DNA of 64,000 nt from JBGTBD01 sp041749475 (GTDB lineage: Bacteria > Pseudomonadota > Alphaproteobacteria > Rickettsiales > UBA998): positions 1 to 64,000 of the forward strand of contig JBGTBD010000057.1 of assembly GCA_041749475.1 (NCBI GenBank). Direction: 5' to 3'. Shown piece after piece: positions 16,882 to 25,092 of the stretch (position 1 is its first letter; each line of letters starts with the position of its first letter). The notes beneath the pieces were generated by a model, which was not told the DNA's origin, did no database searches, and saw only the letters and a list, made by a program, of their open reading frames with translations. Position numbers and translations under genes: made by a program.

Positions 16882-18171
16882 ATGAAACATTCCCTCCTCT
16901 CTTCCTGTATTGGTCCTGCGCTGCTCTCCGTGCTGGTCTTCGGCGTCACCGCGTGCGATATCTTCAATGAGCCGCCACCGCGGTACAATACCGTCGTCGG
17001 ACCGAAAAAAGCTCCCATCCTGAACCCGGGCGGCGAAGGCCCGAACACGATCGCGCTGCACCAGTTCGAGGAGACGGAACGCTACACCACGCAATATCCT
17101 TCCCCGGAAGATATTCAGGCGCTGGAAGAAGCGCAACAGGGCATGATGGAACCGCTGCCGGAGCCAGTGATGGCGGGTAACGACGCACCACCCCCCACCC
17201 CGGCGGAGATGTCGCCTGAGATGCAGGAGGCTATGGCAGCGATGCAGGAAGCGAATGCGCCAGCTGCAGCCGCTCCCGATTCTCCGCTCGCTGAAGCCGA
17301 AACACGCCGCCGCCCTCTGGCGATGCAGGATACGCAAGGCCAGTTTGAAGGCGCGCTCGATTCCTTCGATTCCCTTCCAGCAGTGACCGAAGAGTCCGCT
17401 CCCGTCGCGTCCATTGAATCCCAGCCAATACCCGTGGCCTCTGCATCTGTGGAAGCTGCGCCTACGCAAGCCAGCCCTTCATGGTCAGAAGATCCTGCGT
17501 CCAAAGCGGATGCGGATAGCTATCCCAAACTCTCCTCCGTCCCCGCCGTGCCGACGGATGTGAAGAACAATGCCGCTACCACCAAGCAAGCCTTCGCCGA
17601 TGTGGCGCAGGAAGGTGCTGCCCAACAAACGGAAGCCGCCACTAACAAGCAAGCGGTGGACGAACTCCACAAGGCATTGCAGGCCGAAGCCGAACAAGCG
17701 TCTATTGCTACTTATGAACCAGCTCCCGTTCCTGCACAGCAGCAGATTTCCTCCGCGCCACTGGAGCAACCGCAGACGGCATCCTTGCCTGCCCCGGCTG
17801 AAGTCGCTCCTGTAGCACCTGCACCCGTTGCCCCCATCGCGCCGCAGCCTGTCGAGATGGCAACCACTGCACCCGCTCCCATCACCCCGATGCCCGCCGC
17901 GCCGATGGATTTAGCGCCCGCGCCCGTTTCTGTTCCGGCGACGCCGATCAACGCCTTCCGCGTTCCTGAAGAACCGGCGGAGAATCTCCCTGTGACGCCC
18001 GTGCCCATGGCAGCGTCGGAGGAGGATATATATAATGCACCGGCGGACGGCCTCGCGCCTATCCGCCTCGTGCCGCCGTCAGGGATGGCTGAAAGCCGCC
18101 TCTCCTTGCCGCAAAGCCGTTATGCTAATCGTCGCGGAGCGTCGGCGGGCATGACCTATCGCCACAACTAG
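16882..18171 (+). CDS. Pro/Ala-rich putative lipoprotein
   Basis: A 429-residue protein beginning with a lipoprotein signal: Lys-containing n-region, hydrophobic core, then VTAC with the lipidated Cys near residue 25. The remainder is low complexity. Residues about 40-280 are Glu/Ala/Gln-rich, and 285-370 consist of Pro-Ala-Val runs (APVAPAPVAPIAPQP). The last 40 residues are Arg-rich (LSLPQSRYANRRG). Such proteins usually extend from the inner or outer membrane, and Pro/Ala runs often span the periplasm. I do not recognise a family. It starts 140 bp from phaC (divergent) and precedes the aminotransferase gene by 17 bp, so it may lead that operon. Confidence 0.6.
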   Translation: MKHSLLSSCIGPALLSVLVFGVTACDIFNEPPPRYNTVVGPKKAPILNPGGEGPNTIALHQFEETERYTTQYPSPEDIQALEEAQQGMMEPLPEPVMAGNDAPPPTPAEMSPEMQEAMAAMQEANAPAAAAPDSPLAEAETRRRPLAMQDTQGQFEGALDSFDSLPAVTEESAPVASIESQPIPVASASVEAAPTQASPSWSEDPASKADADSYPKLSSVPAVPTDVKNNAATTKQAFADVAQEGAAQQTEAATNKQAVDELHKALQAEAEQASIATYEPAPVPAQQQISSAPLEQPQTASLPAPAEVAPVAPAPVAPIAPQPVEMATTAPAPITPMPAAPMDLAPAPVSVPATPINAFRVPEEPAENLPVTPVPMAASEEDIYNAPADGLAPIRLVPPSGMAESRLSLPQSRYANRRGASAGMTYRHN

Positions 18172-18188
18172 ACAGAAGTAGACGTATC

Positions 18189-19412
18189 ATGGCTGACGGG
18201 GATGAATTTTATCGTATCCGGCGCTTGCCGCCTTATGTGTTCGCGGAAGTAAATTCCAAGAAAGCGAAGTTCCGCGCCGAAGGCCGCGACATCATCGACC
18301 TTGGCATGGGCAACCCCGACTCACCGACCCCGCCGCACATCATCGAGAAACTCAAAGAAGTGGTGATGGACCCCAAGGCCAGCCGCTATTCCGTGTCGCG
18401 CGGTATCCCCGGTCTGCGTAAAGCCCTGTGCGGCTACTACCTGCGCCGTTTCGGCGTCGAGCTGGATTACGACAAAGAAGCCATCGTCACCCTCGGTTCC
18501 AAGGAAGGCCTCGCCAACCTCGCCCAAGCCATCACCGCCCCTGGTGACGTTGTCATGGTTCCGAACCCAAGCTATCCTATTCATCCCTACGGCTCCATCA
18601 TCGCGGGCGCATCCATCTGGCATCTACCGAAAGCCCCGGAATTCGATTTCTTCACCCAGCTGCAACGCGCCATCAAGCATTGCACGCCGAAGCCGATTGC
18701 GTTGATTCTGAATTACCCTTGTAACCCGACGACGGAAGTGGTGGACTTGGCCTTCTACGAAAAAGCCGTCGACATCTGCCGCAAGCACGGCATCTGGATT
18801 CTCTCCGATCTCGCCTACTGCGAAATCTATTTCGGTGAGACCCCACCGCCATCTATCTTGCAAATACCCGGCGCAAAAGACATCGCCATCGAATTCACCA
18901 CCATGAGCAAGACTTACAACATGGCCGGTTGGCGCGTCGGTTTCGCGGCCGGAAATCAGAAGCTGGTGAAAGCGCTCACCCGCATCAAATCCTACTTAGA
19001 TTACGGTGCGTTTACCCCCATCCAGGTCGCATCCGCCTTTGCGTTGAACGGCCCGCAGGATTGCGTCGCTGACATCCGCCAGAAGTATAAAAACCGCCGC
19101 GACATCCTCGTCAAAGGCCTGAACGATTCCGGCTGGAATGTACCGTCGCCAGAAGCCAGCATGTTCATCTGGGCTCCTATCCCTGACCAATATAAGGAAC
19201 TCGGCTCCCTCGGCTTCTCGCAACTGTTGCTCGATAAAGCGGAAGTCGCCGTCGCGCCCGGTATCGGCTTCGGGGAATATGGCGACGGGCATGTGCGCAT
19301 CGCGCTGGTCGAAAACCAGCACCGCCTCCGCCAGTCCATCCGCAACATCAAGGATTTCCTGAAAGAGGACGCTGAGAAGAATATCCACGAATACCGTGAG
19401 CAAGCCGCATGA
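18189..19412 (+). CDS. Class I/II aminotransferase, AlaC / LL-diaminopimelate aminotransferase-like
   Basis: A 407-residue PLP enzyme. It has LGMGNPDSPTPPHIIEKL near the start, the NYPCNPTTE motif that contacts PLP, DLAYCEIYF, and the catalytic lysine in TMSKTYNMAGWR. In alphaproteobacteria this gene sits directly before hom and is labelled either LL-diaminopimelate aminotransferase or alanine transaminase AlaC. The sequence alone does not settle the substrate. It overlaps hom by 4 bp (ATGA), so it is translationally coupled. Likely role: amino-acid synthesis from pyruvate or aspartate-derived keto acids in the cytoplasm. Confidence 0.88.
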   Translation: MADGDEFYRIRRLPPYVFAEVNSKKAKFRAEGRDIIDLGMGNPDSPTPPHIIEKLKEVVMDPKASRYSVSRGIPGLRKALCGYYLRRFGVELDYDKEAIVTLGSKEGLANLAQAITAPGDVVMVPNPSYPIHPYGSIIAGASIWHLPKAPEFDFFTQLQRAIKHCTPKPIALILNYPCNPTTEVVDLAFYEKAVDICRKHGIWILSDLAYCEIYFGETPPPSILQIPGAKDIAIEFTTMSKTYNMAGWRVGFAAGNQKLVKALTRIKSYLDYGAFTPIQVASAFALNGPQDCVADIRQKYKNRRDILVKGLNDSGWNVPSPEASMFIWAPIPDQYKELGSLGFSQLLLDKAEVAVAPGIGFGEYGDGHVRIALVENQHRLRQSIRNIKDFLKEDAEKNIHEYREQAA

Positions 19413-20701
19413 GTAACGAACTCCGCATCGGTATCGCGGGGCTGGGAACGGTCGGCGGTGGCGTATTCAAATTGCTGGCGCAGAATCGTGACCTGATCCG
19501 CGACCGCTGCGGAAAAGACATTCGCGTCGTTGCCGTCTCCGCGCGAGATAAATCGCGTGATCGCGGCCTCTCGCTCGAAGGCATAAGCTGGCTGGAAGAC
19601 CCGCTGGCGATAGTCGAGATGGACGAGGTCGATATCATCGTCGAACTCATCGGCGGTTCCGAAGGCGTCGCCCGTACCCTCGTCGAAGCCGCATTAAACA
19701 AGGGAAAACCCGTCGTCACCGCCAACAAGGCACTGCTCGCCCATCACGGAAAATCTCTGGCGACACTCGCCGAATTACACAACGTCCCCTTAGCATTCGA
19801 GGCCGCCGTTGCAGGCGGTATCCCAGTCATCAAAATGCTGCGCGAAGGACTTGCCGCTAACCAGTTCAGCCGCGTCGCAGGCATCCTGAACGGCACATCG
19901 AATTACATTCTCTCCACCATGGCAAAATCAGGCCGTGATTTTGAGGACGTGCTGAAAGAAGCGCAAGCCAAAGGCTACGCTGAGGCAGACCCCAGCTTCG
20001 ATATCGACGGTCTCGACGCTGCGCATAAACTTGCTATCCTCGCCAGCCTCGCCTTCGGTTTCGCACCTGACTTGACGACATTGCATGTCGAAGGCATCCG
20101 CGGCATCACCTCGGAAGACATCGCGTATGCAAAAGAACTCGGCTACACCATCAAGCTCCTCGGCATTACATCATTGAAGGACGGTGAGATCGATCAACGC
20201 GTCCACCCCTGCATGGTATCGAACACCTCACCGCTTGCTCTCGTCGATGACGCCTACAACGCCATCCAGATCGAAGGCGACCATGTGGGCCGCATCTTCA
20301 TCGAAGGACGCGGCGCGGGCGAGGGGCCGACGGCATCCTCCGTCGTCGCTGATTTGATCGACATCGCACGCGGCACGTTTATCCCGCCGCTGAACATCGC
20401 GCTCAAATCCATCCGCGACCCGCGCTTCTCTCCCATTCAGGAAGTGCAGACCAGCTATTATTTACGCCTCGGCGTCTATGACCGCCCCGGCGTACTCGCC
20501 GATGTCGCCACCGTTTTCAAGGATTCCGGCATCTCCGTCTCCTCCCTCATCCAGCATGAGAGCAAACCGGACGCGCCCGTCAATATCGTTATCACCACGC
20601 ACCGTACGGCAGAAGCCAAAATGCAGAACGCCCTCGAACAATTATCGGCGCTGAAGAGCGTCATCGAACCCCCACAACGTATCCGGATGGAGAGTATATA
20701 A
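19409..20701 (+). CDS. hom: Homoserine dehydrogenase
   Basis: A 430-residue enzyme that reduces aspartate semialdehyde to homoserine, feeding threonine and methionine synthesis. The Rossmann start IAGLGTVGGGVFKLL is followed by the catalytic domain, which includes VAGGIPVIKMLREGLAAN, the NGTSNYILSTM motif and AYADPSFDIDGLDAAHK-type segments. The C-terminal 85 residues are an ACT domain (GVYDRPGVLADVATVFKDSG) that usually gives threonine feedback inhibition. It overlaps the aminotransferase gene by 4 bp, and its stop shares one base with the start of glpX. Confidence 0.95.
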   Translation: MSNELRIGIAGLGTVGGGVFKLLAQNRDLIRDRCGKDIRVVAVSARDKSRDRGLSLEGISWLEDPLAIVEMDEVDIIVELIGGSEGVARTLVEAALNKGKPVVTANKALLAHHGKSLATLAELHNVPLAFEAAVAGGIPVIKMLREGLAANQFSRVAGILNGTSNYILSTMAKSGRDFEDVLKEAQAKGYAEADPSFDIDGLDAAHKLAILASLAFGFAPDLTTLHVEGIRGITSEDIAYAKELGYTIKLLGITSLKDGEIDQRVHPCMVSNTSPLALVDDAYNAIQIEGDHVGRIFIEGRGAGEGPTASSVVADLIDIARGTFIPPLNIALKSIRDPRFSPIQEVQTSYYLRLGVYDRPGVLADVATVFKDSGISVSSLIQHESKPDAPVNIVITTHRTAEAKMQNALEQLSALKSVIEPPQRIRMESI

Positions 20702-21714
20702 TGTCACTCGCAGCACACGCGGACTTCCCGCAACATTTCAAGATGGACCGCAACTTCGCGCTCGAAGCCGTCCGCGTCACCGAAGCGGCGGCACTTGCCG
20801 CCTCGCGCTGGACGGGCCTTGGCGATAACCACGCGGCTGACCAGGCTGCCGTCAACGCCATGCGCGAAGCGCTGAACGGCCTGATGATCGACGGCACGGT
20901 CGTGATCGGCGAAGGTGAGCGCGACAAAGCGCCGATGCTCTATATCGGCGAAAAAGTCGGCACGGGCCAGGGCCCGAAAATCGACATCGCGTTAGACCCG
21001 TTGGAAGGCACGACCATCTGCGCCACCGGTGGCCCCAACTCACTTGCCGTCATCGCCATGGCGGAGGAGGGTGGGTTCCTCCATGCGCCGGACGTCTACA
21101 TGAATAAAATTGCTGTCGGCGGCGGCCTCCCCGAAGGCGTCATTGACCTCGACGCCACCACGGAAGAGAATCTGAAAAACCTCGCCAAAGCCAAAAAATG
21201 CGACATCTCCGATTTGATGGTTGTCATCCTCGACCGCACGCGTCATGAACAGATGATCGCCGACGTCCGCAAAGCAGGCGCGCGCATCCAACTGATACAG
21301 GACGGGGACGTCGCAGGCGTCATCGCCGCCTCACAACCCGGCACGGGCGTCGATATGTATATGGGCATCGGCGGCGCACCGGAAGGCGTTCTCGCGGCTG
21401 CGGCGCTCCGCTGCATCGGCGGCCAGATGCAGGGCCGTCTCCTCTTCGCCGAAGAATCCGAACGCGAACGCGCCCGCCGCATGGGCCTCGAAGACCCTGA
21501 CAAGAAATTCAGCCTGCTCGAAATGGCACACGGCGATGTGATGTTCGCAGCCTCCGGCGTCACCAACGGTTCCATGCTGAAAGGCGTCGAGCGATTCGCC
21601 GATGGCGCACGTACACACTCCATCGTCATGCGCTCGAAAACCGGCACCGTTCGCACCATCGAAGCCGAACATAATTTTAGTCGCAAGACCTGGGTCGATA
21701 CCAGTGCGCTGTGA
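20701..21714 (+). CDS. glpX: Fructose-1,6-bisphosphatase class II
   Basis: A 337-residue metal-dependent phosphatase of gluconeogenesis. The motifs GEGERDKAPMLYIGE and DIALDPLEGT hold the metal-binding acidic residues. GVDMYMGIGGAPEGVLAAAA is the substrate-binding loop typical of GlpX. The hom-glpX-recJ order is a conserved alphaproteobacterial arrangement. The start overlaps the hom stop by one base (TAATG), so the genes are coupled. No class I fbp is visible, so this may be the main FBPase. Confidence 0.95.
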   Translation: MSLAAHADFPQHFKMDRNFALEAVRVTEAAALAASRWTGLGDNHAADQAAVNAMREALNGLMIDGTVVIGEGERDKAPMLYIGEKVGTGQGPKIDIALDPLEGTTICATGGPNSLAVIAMAEEGGFLHAPDVYMNKIAVGGGLPEGVIDLDATTEENLKNLAKAKKCDISDLMVVILDRTRHEQMIADVRKAGARIQLIQDGDVAGVIAASQPGTGVDMYMGIGGAPEGVLAAAALRCIGGQMQGRLLFAEESERERARRMGLEDPDKKFSLLEMAHGDVMFAASGVTNGSMLKGVERFADGARTHSIVMRSKTGTVRTIEAEHNFSRKTWVDTSAL

Positions 21715-22208
21715 TGCCTGAATCTATCCCCGGAACGCTCAAAATCGAAGTCAACACCCGCCCGCTCGACATGGTGGAGAAGCTGCTGATGGCCAGCGGC
21801 ATCTTCGCCATCGGTCAGACTTTCGCATGGATGTTCGGCGCCGAACAATTGCAGCATTTGTTGCAGCTCGGAATGCTCTGCATGGTCTCCCTCGGCCTTG
21901 TCATGCAATTCGGTTTCGCAAAGATGTTCCTATGCAGCATCGCCCCCGAAGGCATGCACCTTGCGCGCATGAAACAATCCCTGCCCTGGCCCGCCATCGC
22001 CAGCATTGAAAAACGCATGGTCTACACGCCCGATTTTAAGACGCGCTATATGGCGCTCGTCGTCATCCCCGTGCAAGAACGCCTGAACACCAAACAAAAA
22101 CTCTTCTTCCGCAAACAGATCATCTTGCGCTTCCTCGACGCGGATAAAACGGACGAGGATATCCTCGCTGCTATCGCTCCATACCACCCCATCACGGTCA
22201 TCGACTGA
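21714..22208 (+). CDS. Hypothetical protein with two membrane helices
   Basis: A 164-residue protein between glpX and recJ. Two hydrophobic helices (about 25-45 and 50-75) are followed by a cytoplasmic-looking C-terminal half with PWPAIASIEKR and a KLFFRKQIILRFLDADKTD stretch. The layout resembles small PH-like or membrane-anchor proteins, but I cannot name a family. A GTG at 21711 and the ATG at 21714 are adjacent; the ATG is used. It overlaps the glpX stop by one base and its own stop overlaps the recJ start by one base, so it belongs to the operon. Confidence 0.7.
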   Translation: MPESIPGTLKIEVNTRPLDMVEKLLMASGIFAIGQTFAWMFGAEQLQHLLQLGMLCMVSLGLVMQFGFAKMFLCSIAPEGMHLARMKQSLPWPAIASIEKRMVYTPDFKTRYMALVVIPVQERLNTKQKLFFRKQIILRFLDADKTDEDILAAIAPYHPITVID

Positions 22209-24100
22209 TGCAGCCTTCGAGCAAACAGACACCGTACGCCACGGTTCTGGATGTCGAACATTCCACACTGGGTGCACACTGGCGCTACCGCCAGCCGGAT
22301 GAGCGGCAGGTGCTCCTCCTGCAACAACAGCGCGGCCTTTCCGAAATACTCGCCCGCATCGCATTAGGCCGTGGCGTCACGCTGGAGAGCGTCGAGCATT
22401 ATTTCGCTCCCTCTTTGCGCCATTACCTGCCCGACCCCTTCCACCTCAAGGATATGGACAAGGCCACTGCACGCCTTTCCATTGCGGTCCAGCAAGACGA
22501 GTGCATCGGCATCTTCGGCGATTATGACGTCGATGGCGCAACATCCTCCGCACTCCTCGCCTGCTACTTCGACTCCATCGGCATCGCGTCGCACATCTAC
22601 ATCCCCGACCGCCAGAAGGAAGGCTACGGTCCCAACATAGAAGGCTTCCGCGCGCTCAAAGAAAAAGGCTGCACGCTCATCATCACCGTCGATTGCGGCA
22701 CGGTGGCCTATGAACCTCTGGAGCAAGCCGCGGAGGAGGGGATGGAGATCATCGTCCTCGACCACCATACAGGCGCCGCCAAACACCCCCGCGCCGTCGC
22801 CATCGTCAACCCCAACCGCCTCGACGAAACATCCCCCTGCGGCACACTCGCCGCCGTCGGCGTCACCTTCCTCACCCTAGTCGCCCTCAACAAAAACCTC
22901 CGCGACGCCAACTTCTTCACCTCTCCCACCGGGAGAGGTCGAAACAGCACTGCTGTTTCGGGTGAGGGAGATGCACAGAAAGACCCTCACCCTAACCCTT
23001 TACCCGAGGGAGAGGGAAAACCAATCGCCGAACCCAACCTCCTCCATTACATCGACCTTGTCGCCCTCGGCACTGTCTGCGATGTTGTCCCACTCACCGG
23101 CCTCAACCGCGCCTTCGTCTGCCAAGGCCTAAAAGTCCTCAGCCAACGCCAGAATCTCGGTCTCCGCGTCCTCGCTGACTCCGCCCGCATGGATGGTGCA
23201 GCCGCGACCTACCATCTCGGTTTCCTCCTTGGCCCCCGCATCAATGCCGGAGGTCGCGTCGGTCGCGCGCATTTGGGCTCCCGTCTGCTCATGACGCAAG
23301 ACGAAGAAGAAGCCCGCGCCATCGCCCTCGAACTCGAACGCTATAACGAGGAACGCAAAGCCATCGAAGGCCTGGCATTGGAAGAAGCCATCGAGATCGC
23401 AGAACGCCAATCCAACCGCTCCATCTTACTGGTCGGTAAGGAAGGCTGGCATGAAGGCGTCATCGGCATCATCGCCGGTCGCCTCAAGGAACGCTTCGAG
23501 CGCCCCGTCGCCGTTCTCAGCATCTCCGGCGACAAAGCCAAAGCCAGCGCCCGCTCCGTCCCCGGTGTCGATTTCGGCGCAGCCGTCATCTCTGCGCGCG
23601 AATCCGGGTTACTCATCGCTGGCGGCGGCCACGCGATGGCCGCGGGCTTCACCGTCGCCACCGATAAAATTTCCCAGCTGCATGATTTCCTCGAAGCACG
23701 ATTAGAAAAAGGCGCATCTGACTTCCTCGCCGACCGCCATCTATCCATTGATGCTGTCGTACGCGTCGGCGGACTACAATTATCCCTCGCCGAAGAAATG
23801 GAGCGCGCCGCCCCGTATGGCGTCGGCAACCCCGCCCCGAAACTCGCCGTCGCTTCCGCGCGCATCGTCGATCTCAAACAAGCCGGAGAGAATCACCTGA
23901 TGTTCAAACTCGCCGACAGCGAACAAAAAGGCCCGTGGGTGCGCGCCGTCGCCTTCCGCTCCATCGGCCAGAAGCTGGGCGACTTCCTCCTCACCGCAAA
24001 CAACCGCCCCGTCCACCTCGCCGGAACCCTCAAAGCCGACGAATGGCAAGGCGTCCGCCGCGTGACGTTCCATGTGGAAGACGGTGCGCTCGCCGGATGA
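22208..24100 (+). CDS. recJ: Single-stranded-DNA-specific exonuclease RecJ
   Basis: A 630-residue DHH-family 5'-3' exonuclease used in recombination and mismatch repair. DHH motifs are present in order: GDYDVDGATSSAL, ITVDCGTVAYEP, VLDHHTGAAKHPRAVAIVNP and ALGTVCDVVPL. The DHHA1 region follows with WHEGVIGIIAGRLKERF and GGGHAMAAGF, then the OB-like C-terminal domain. About 33 residues between motifs III and IV (from about residue 238) are encoded by an inserted palindromic element. The reading frame remains open through it, so the protein is probably functional with an extra loop. It is the last gene of the hom-glpX operon. Confidence 0.94.
   Translation: MQPSSKQTPYATVLDVEHSTLGAHWRYRQPDERQVLLLQQQRGLSEILARIALGRGVTLESVEHYFAPSLRHYLPDPFHLKDMDKATARLSIAVQQDECIGIFGDYDVDGATSSALLACYFDSIGIASHIYIPDRQKEGYGPNIEGFRALKEKGCTLIITVDCGTVAYEPLEQAAEEGMEIIVLDHHTGAAKHPRAVAIVNPNRLDETSPCGTLAAVGVTFLTLVALNKNLRDANFFTSPTGRGRNSTAVSGEGDAQKDPHPNPLPEGEGKPIAEPNLLHYIDLVALGTVCDVVPLTGLNRAFVCQGLKVLSQRQNLGLRVLADSARMDGAAATYHLGFLLGPRINAGGRVGRAHLGSRLLMTQDEEEARAIALELERYNEERKAIEGLALEEAIEIAERQSNRSILLVGKEGWHEGVIGIIAGRLKERFERPVAVLSISGDKAKASARSVPGVDFGAAVISARESGLLIAGGGHAMAAGFTVATDKISQLHDFLEARLEKGASDFLADRHLSIDAVVRVGGLQLSLAEEMERAAPYGVGNPAPKLAVASARIVDLKQAGENHLMFKLADSEQKGPWVRAVAFRSIGQKLGDFLLTANNRPVHLAGTLKADEWQGVRRVTFHVEDGALAG
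22919..23017. repeat. Palindromic element inserted in frame in recJ
   Basis: The left half reads CTCTCCCACCGGGAGAG and the right half has CCCTCACCCTAACCC...CCCGAGGGAGAGGG. Its translation SPTGRG and DPHPNPLPEGEG is the typical read-through of this repeat class, seen in ORFs of many genomes. It encodes an extra surface loop before the AEPNLLHYIDLVALG segment of RecJ. Ordinary RecJ proteins have only a few residues here. The behaviour resembles that of Rickettsia palindromic elements, though the sequence family is different. Confidence 0.75.
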
Positions 24101-24292
24101 TTACTTCTTAGTATCCTTGGTCAATACCCCGCCGATCGCATAGTGGTTCTCGGCCATTTCGGAGAGGATGATCCGCACCTTCTCAGGCGGTGCGCCGAGC
24201 GTGGAACAGACCGCTTTGGTCACTTCCGCGACGAGTGCGCGCTTCTTTTCGTCATCCCGGCCTTCCAGCAGGTGAATTTGAACGATGGGCAT
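24101..24292 (-). CDS. 4-oxalocrotonate tautomerase family protein
   Basis: A 63-residue protein with Pro as the first residue after Met, the catalytic base of the tautomerase superfamily. PIVQIHLLEGRDDEKKRALV and the later VRIILSEMAENHYAIGG match small 4-OT-type subunits, which usually form hexamers. The true substrate is unknown. It ends directly against the recJ stop (convergent), and its start at 24292 is preceded by AAGGAG in AGATAAGGAGTTTTC. A 160-bp gap then separates it from tRNA-Glu. Confidence 0.87.
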   Translation of the reverse strand: MPIVQIHLLEGRDDEKKRALVAEVTKAVCSTLGAPPEKVRIILSEMAENHYAIGGVLTKDTKK

Positions 24293-24453
24293 GAAAACTC
24301 CTTATCTTTATGATAAATAAACAATTATTGGTTGAGCCAGGCCTGTGGGCCATCTTCGTTGTAGCCGGAAACACAGGCGCGATAAAGTCACAATTACCTA
24401 TTGACTTAACGCCCCTTCCCAACAATATTACGCCCTCAATTTTCCAGTCCTGC

Positions 24454-24528
24454 GACCCCTTCGTCTAGCGGTTAGGACATCACCCTTTCACGGTGAGGAC
24501 ACGGGTTCGATTCCCGTAGGGGTCGCCA
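24454..24528 (+). tRNA. tRNA-Glu (anticodon UUC)
   Basis: The acceptor stem GACCCCT (24454-24460) pairs with AGGGGTC (24518-24524). The anticodon stem TCACC/GGTGA encloses the loop CTTTCAC with anticodon TTC. The T arm is CGGGTTCGATTCCCG. The discriminator G and an encoded CCA (24526-24528) follow. The 3' end serves as an attachment site: its last bases recur at 25026 and 38318. Confidence 0.96.
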
Positions 24529-24572
24529 ATTTACAGGACAATTGCGTCCAAGCCAATCCAAAAAAGCTAGAT
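24521..24572 (+). repeat. Direct repeat at the tRNA 3' end (att flank, copy 1)
   Basis: The sequence starts with GGTCGCCA of the tRNA end and continues TTTACAGGACA, CGTCCAA, ATCCAAAAA, CTAGAT. A diverged copy at 25026-25078 has the same blocks in the same order and spacing. The pair bounds the truncated integrase gene, as expected for the two ends of an earlier insertion. Confidence 0.7.
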
Positions 24573-24640
24573 TCTTCAACACAACGCTGGTAATAATGCT
24601 CCAGAAGCGTCCAGCGTCGTCTAACAACATCCATGAGTTT

Positions 24641-24689
24641 GTTGGTACTTTTTGTTGGTATTTTTGCTTCGGAAGGGAAAAGTACCAAC
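24641..24689. promoter_or_regulatory. Putative integrase arm-type sites (GTTGGTAC repeats)
   Basis: GTTGGTAC at 24641-24648, GTTGGTAT at 24654-24661 and the inverted GTACCAAC at 24682-24689 lie immediately before the integrase start. The same GTTGGTGC-N4-GTTGGTAC pair is found next to the att copies at 28642 and 38237. This placement, near both ends and overlapping the int promoter, is typical of integrase arm-type binding sites. Confidence 0.5.
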
Positions 24690-24690
24690 A

Positions 24691-25080
24691 ATGAAGCTTA
24701 ATAACACCCAATGCAAGAACGCCAAATATAACCCCAAAGGCACAGGAAATAAGCTTTCCGATGGTGGTGGGTTATTCCTGCACCTCAAGAAAACTGGCAA
24801 GTATTGGCGAATGAATTACCGCTTTCTGGGAACGCAAAAGACGCTGGCATTGGGCATCTATCCCCGTGTTACGCTCGCTGAAGCCCGCGATAAGCGCGAC
24901 GAAGCCAAAAAGTTGATTGATGCCGGCAAAGACCCTTCCACCCAAAAAAAATTGGCCAAGCTGGAGTTGCAAGCCAATCACGATAACAGCTTTGAAAGTA
25001 TTGGCCGCGAGTGGCATAGCCAGAAGGTCGCCAGTTTTACAGGACAGCTACGTCCAAATTCATCCAAAAACACTAGATAA
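24691..25080 (+). pseudogene. P4-type integrase, N-terminal remnant
   Basis: About 129 residues: the DUF4102-type arm-DNA-binding domain (KLSDGGGLFLHLKKTGKYW, then TLALGIYPRVTLAEARDKRD) followed by the beginning of the core-binding domain (FESIGREWH). The frame ends in unrelated codons that belong to the att-flank repeat at 25026-25078, so the catalytic domain with the R-H-R-Y residues is lost. The ATG at 24691 follows the GTACCAAC site. It was probably cut off when the next element inserted at an att site. Confidence 0.8.
25026..25078 (+). repeat. Direct repeat of the att flank, copy 2
   Basis: GGTCGCCA followed by TTTTACAGGACA, CGTCCAA, ATCCAAAAA and CTAGAT repeats the bases downstream of tRNA-Glu at 24521-24572. 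Roughly 80% of positions agree by eye. It forms the 3' end of the truncated integrase frame and marks the left border of the second island unit. Confidence 0.7.
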
Positions 25081-25092
25081 ATCAAAGAAAAC

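Noticed and set aside
22919..23017. A new domain of RecJ
   Set aside because: The translated residues are the usual read-through of a palindromic repeat, so an inserted element is the simpler explanation.
24691..25080. A complete P4-type integrase
   Set aside because: Only the N-terminal arm-binding domain is present; the frame ends in the repeat at 25026-25078 with no catalytic residues.
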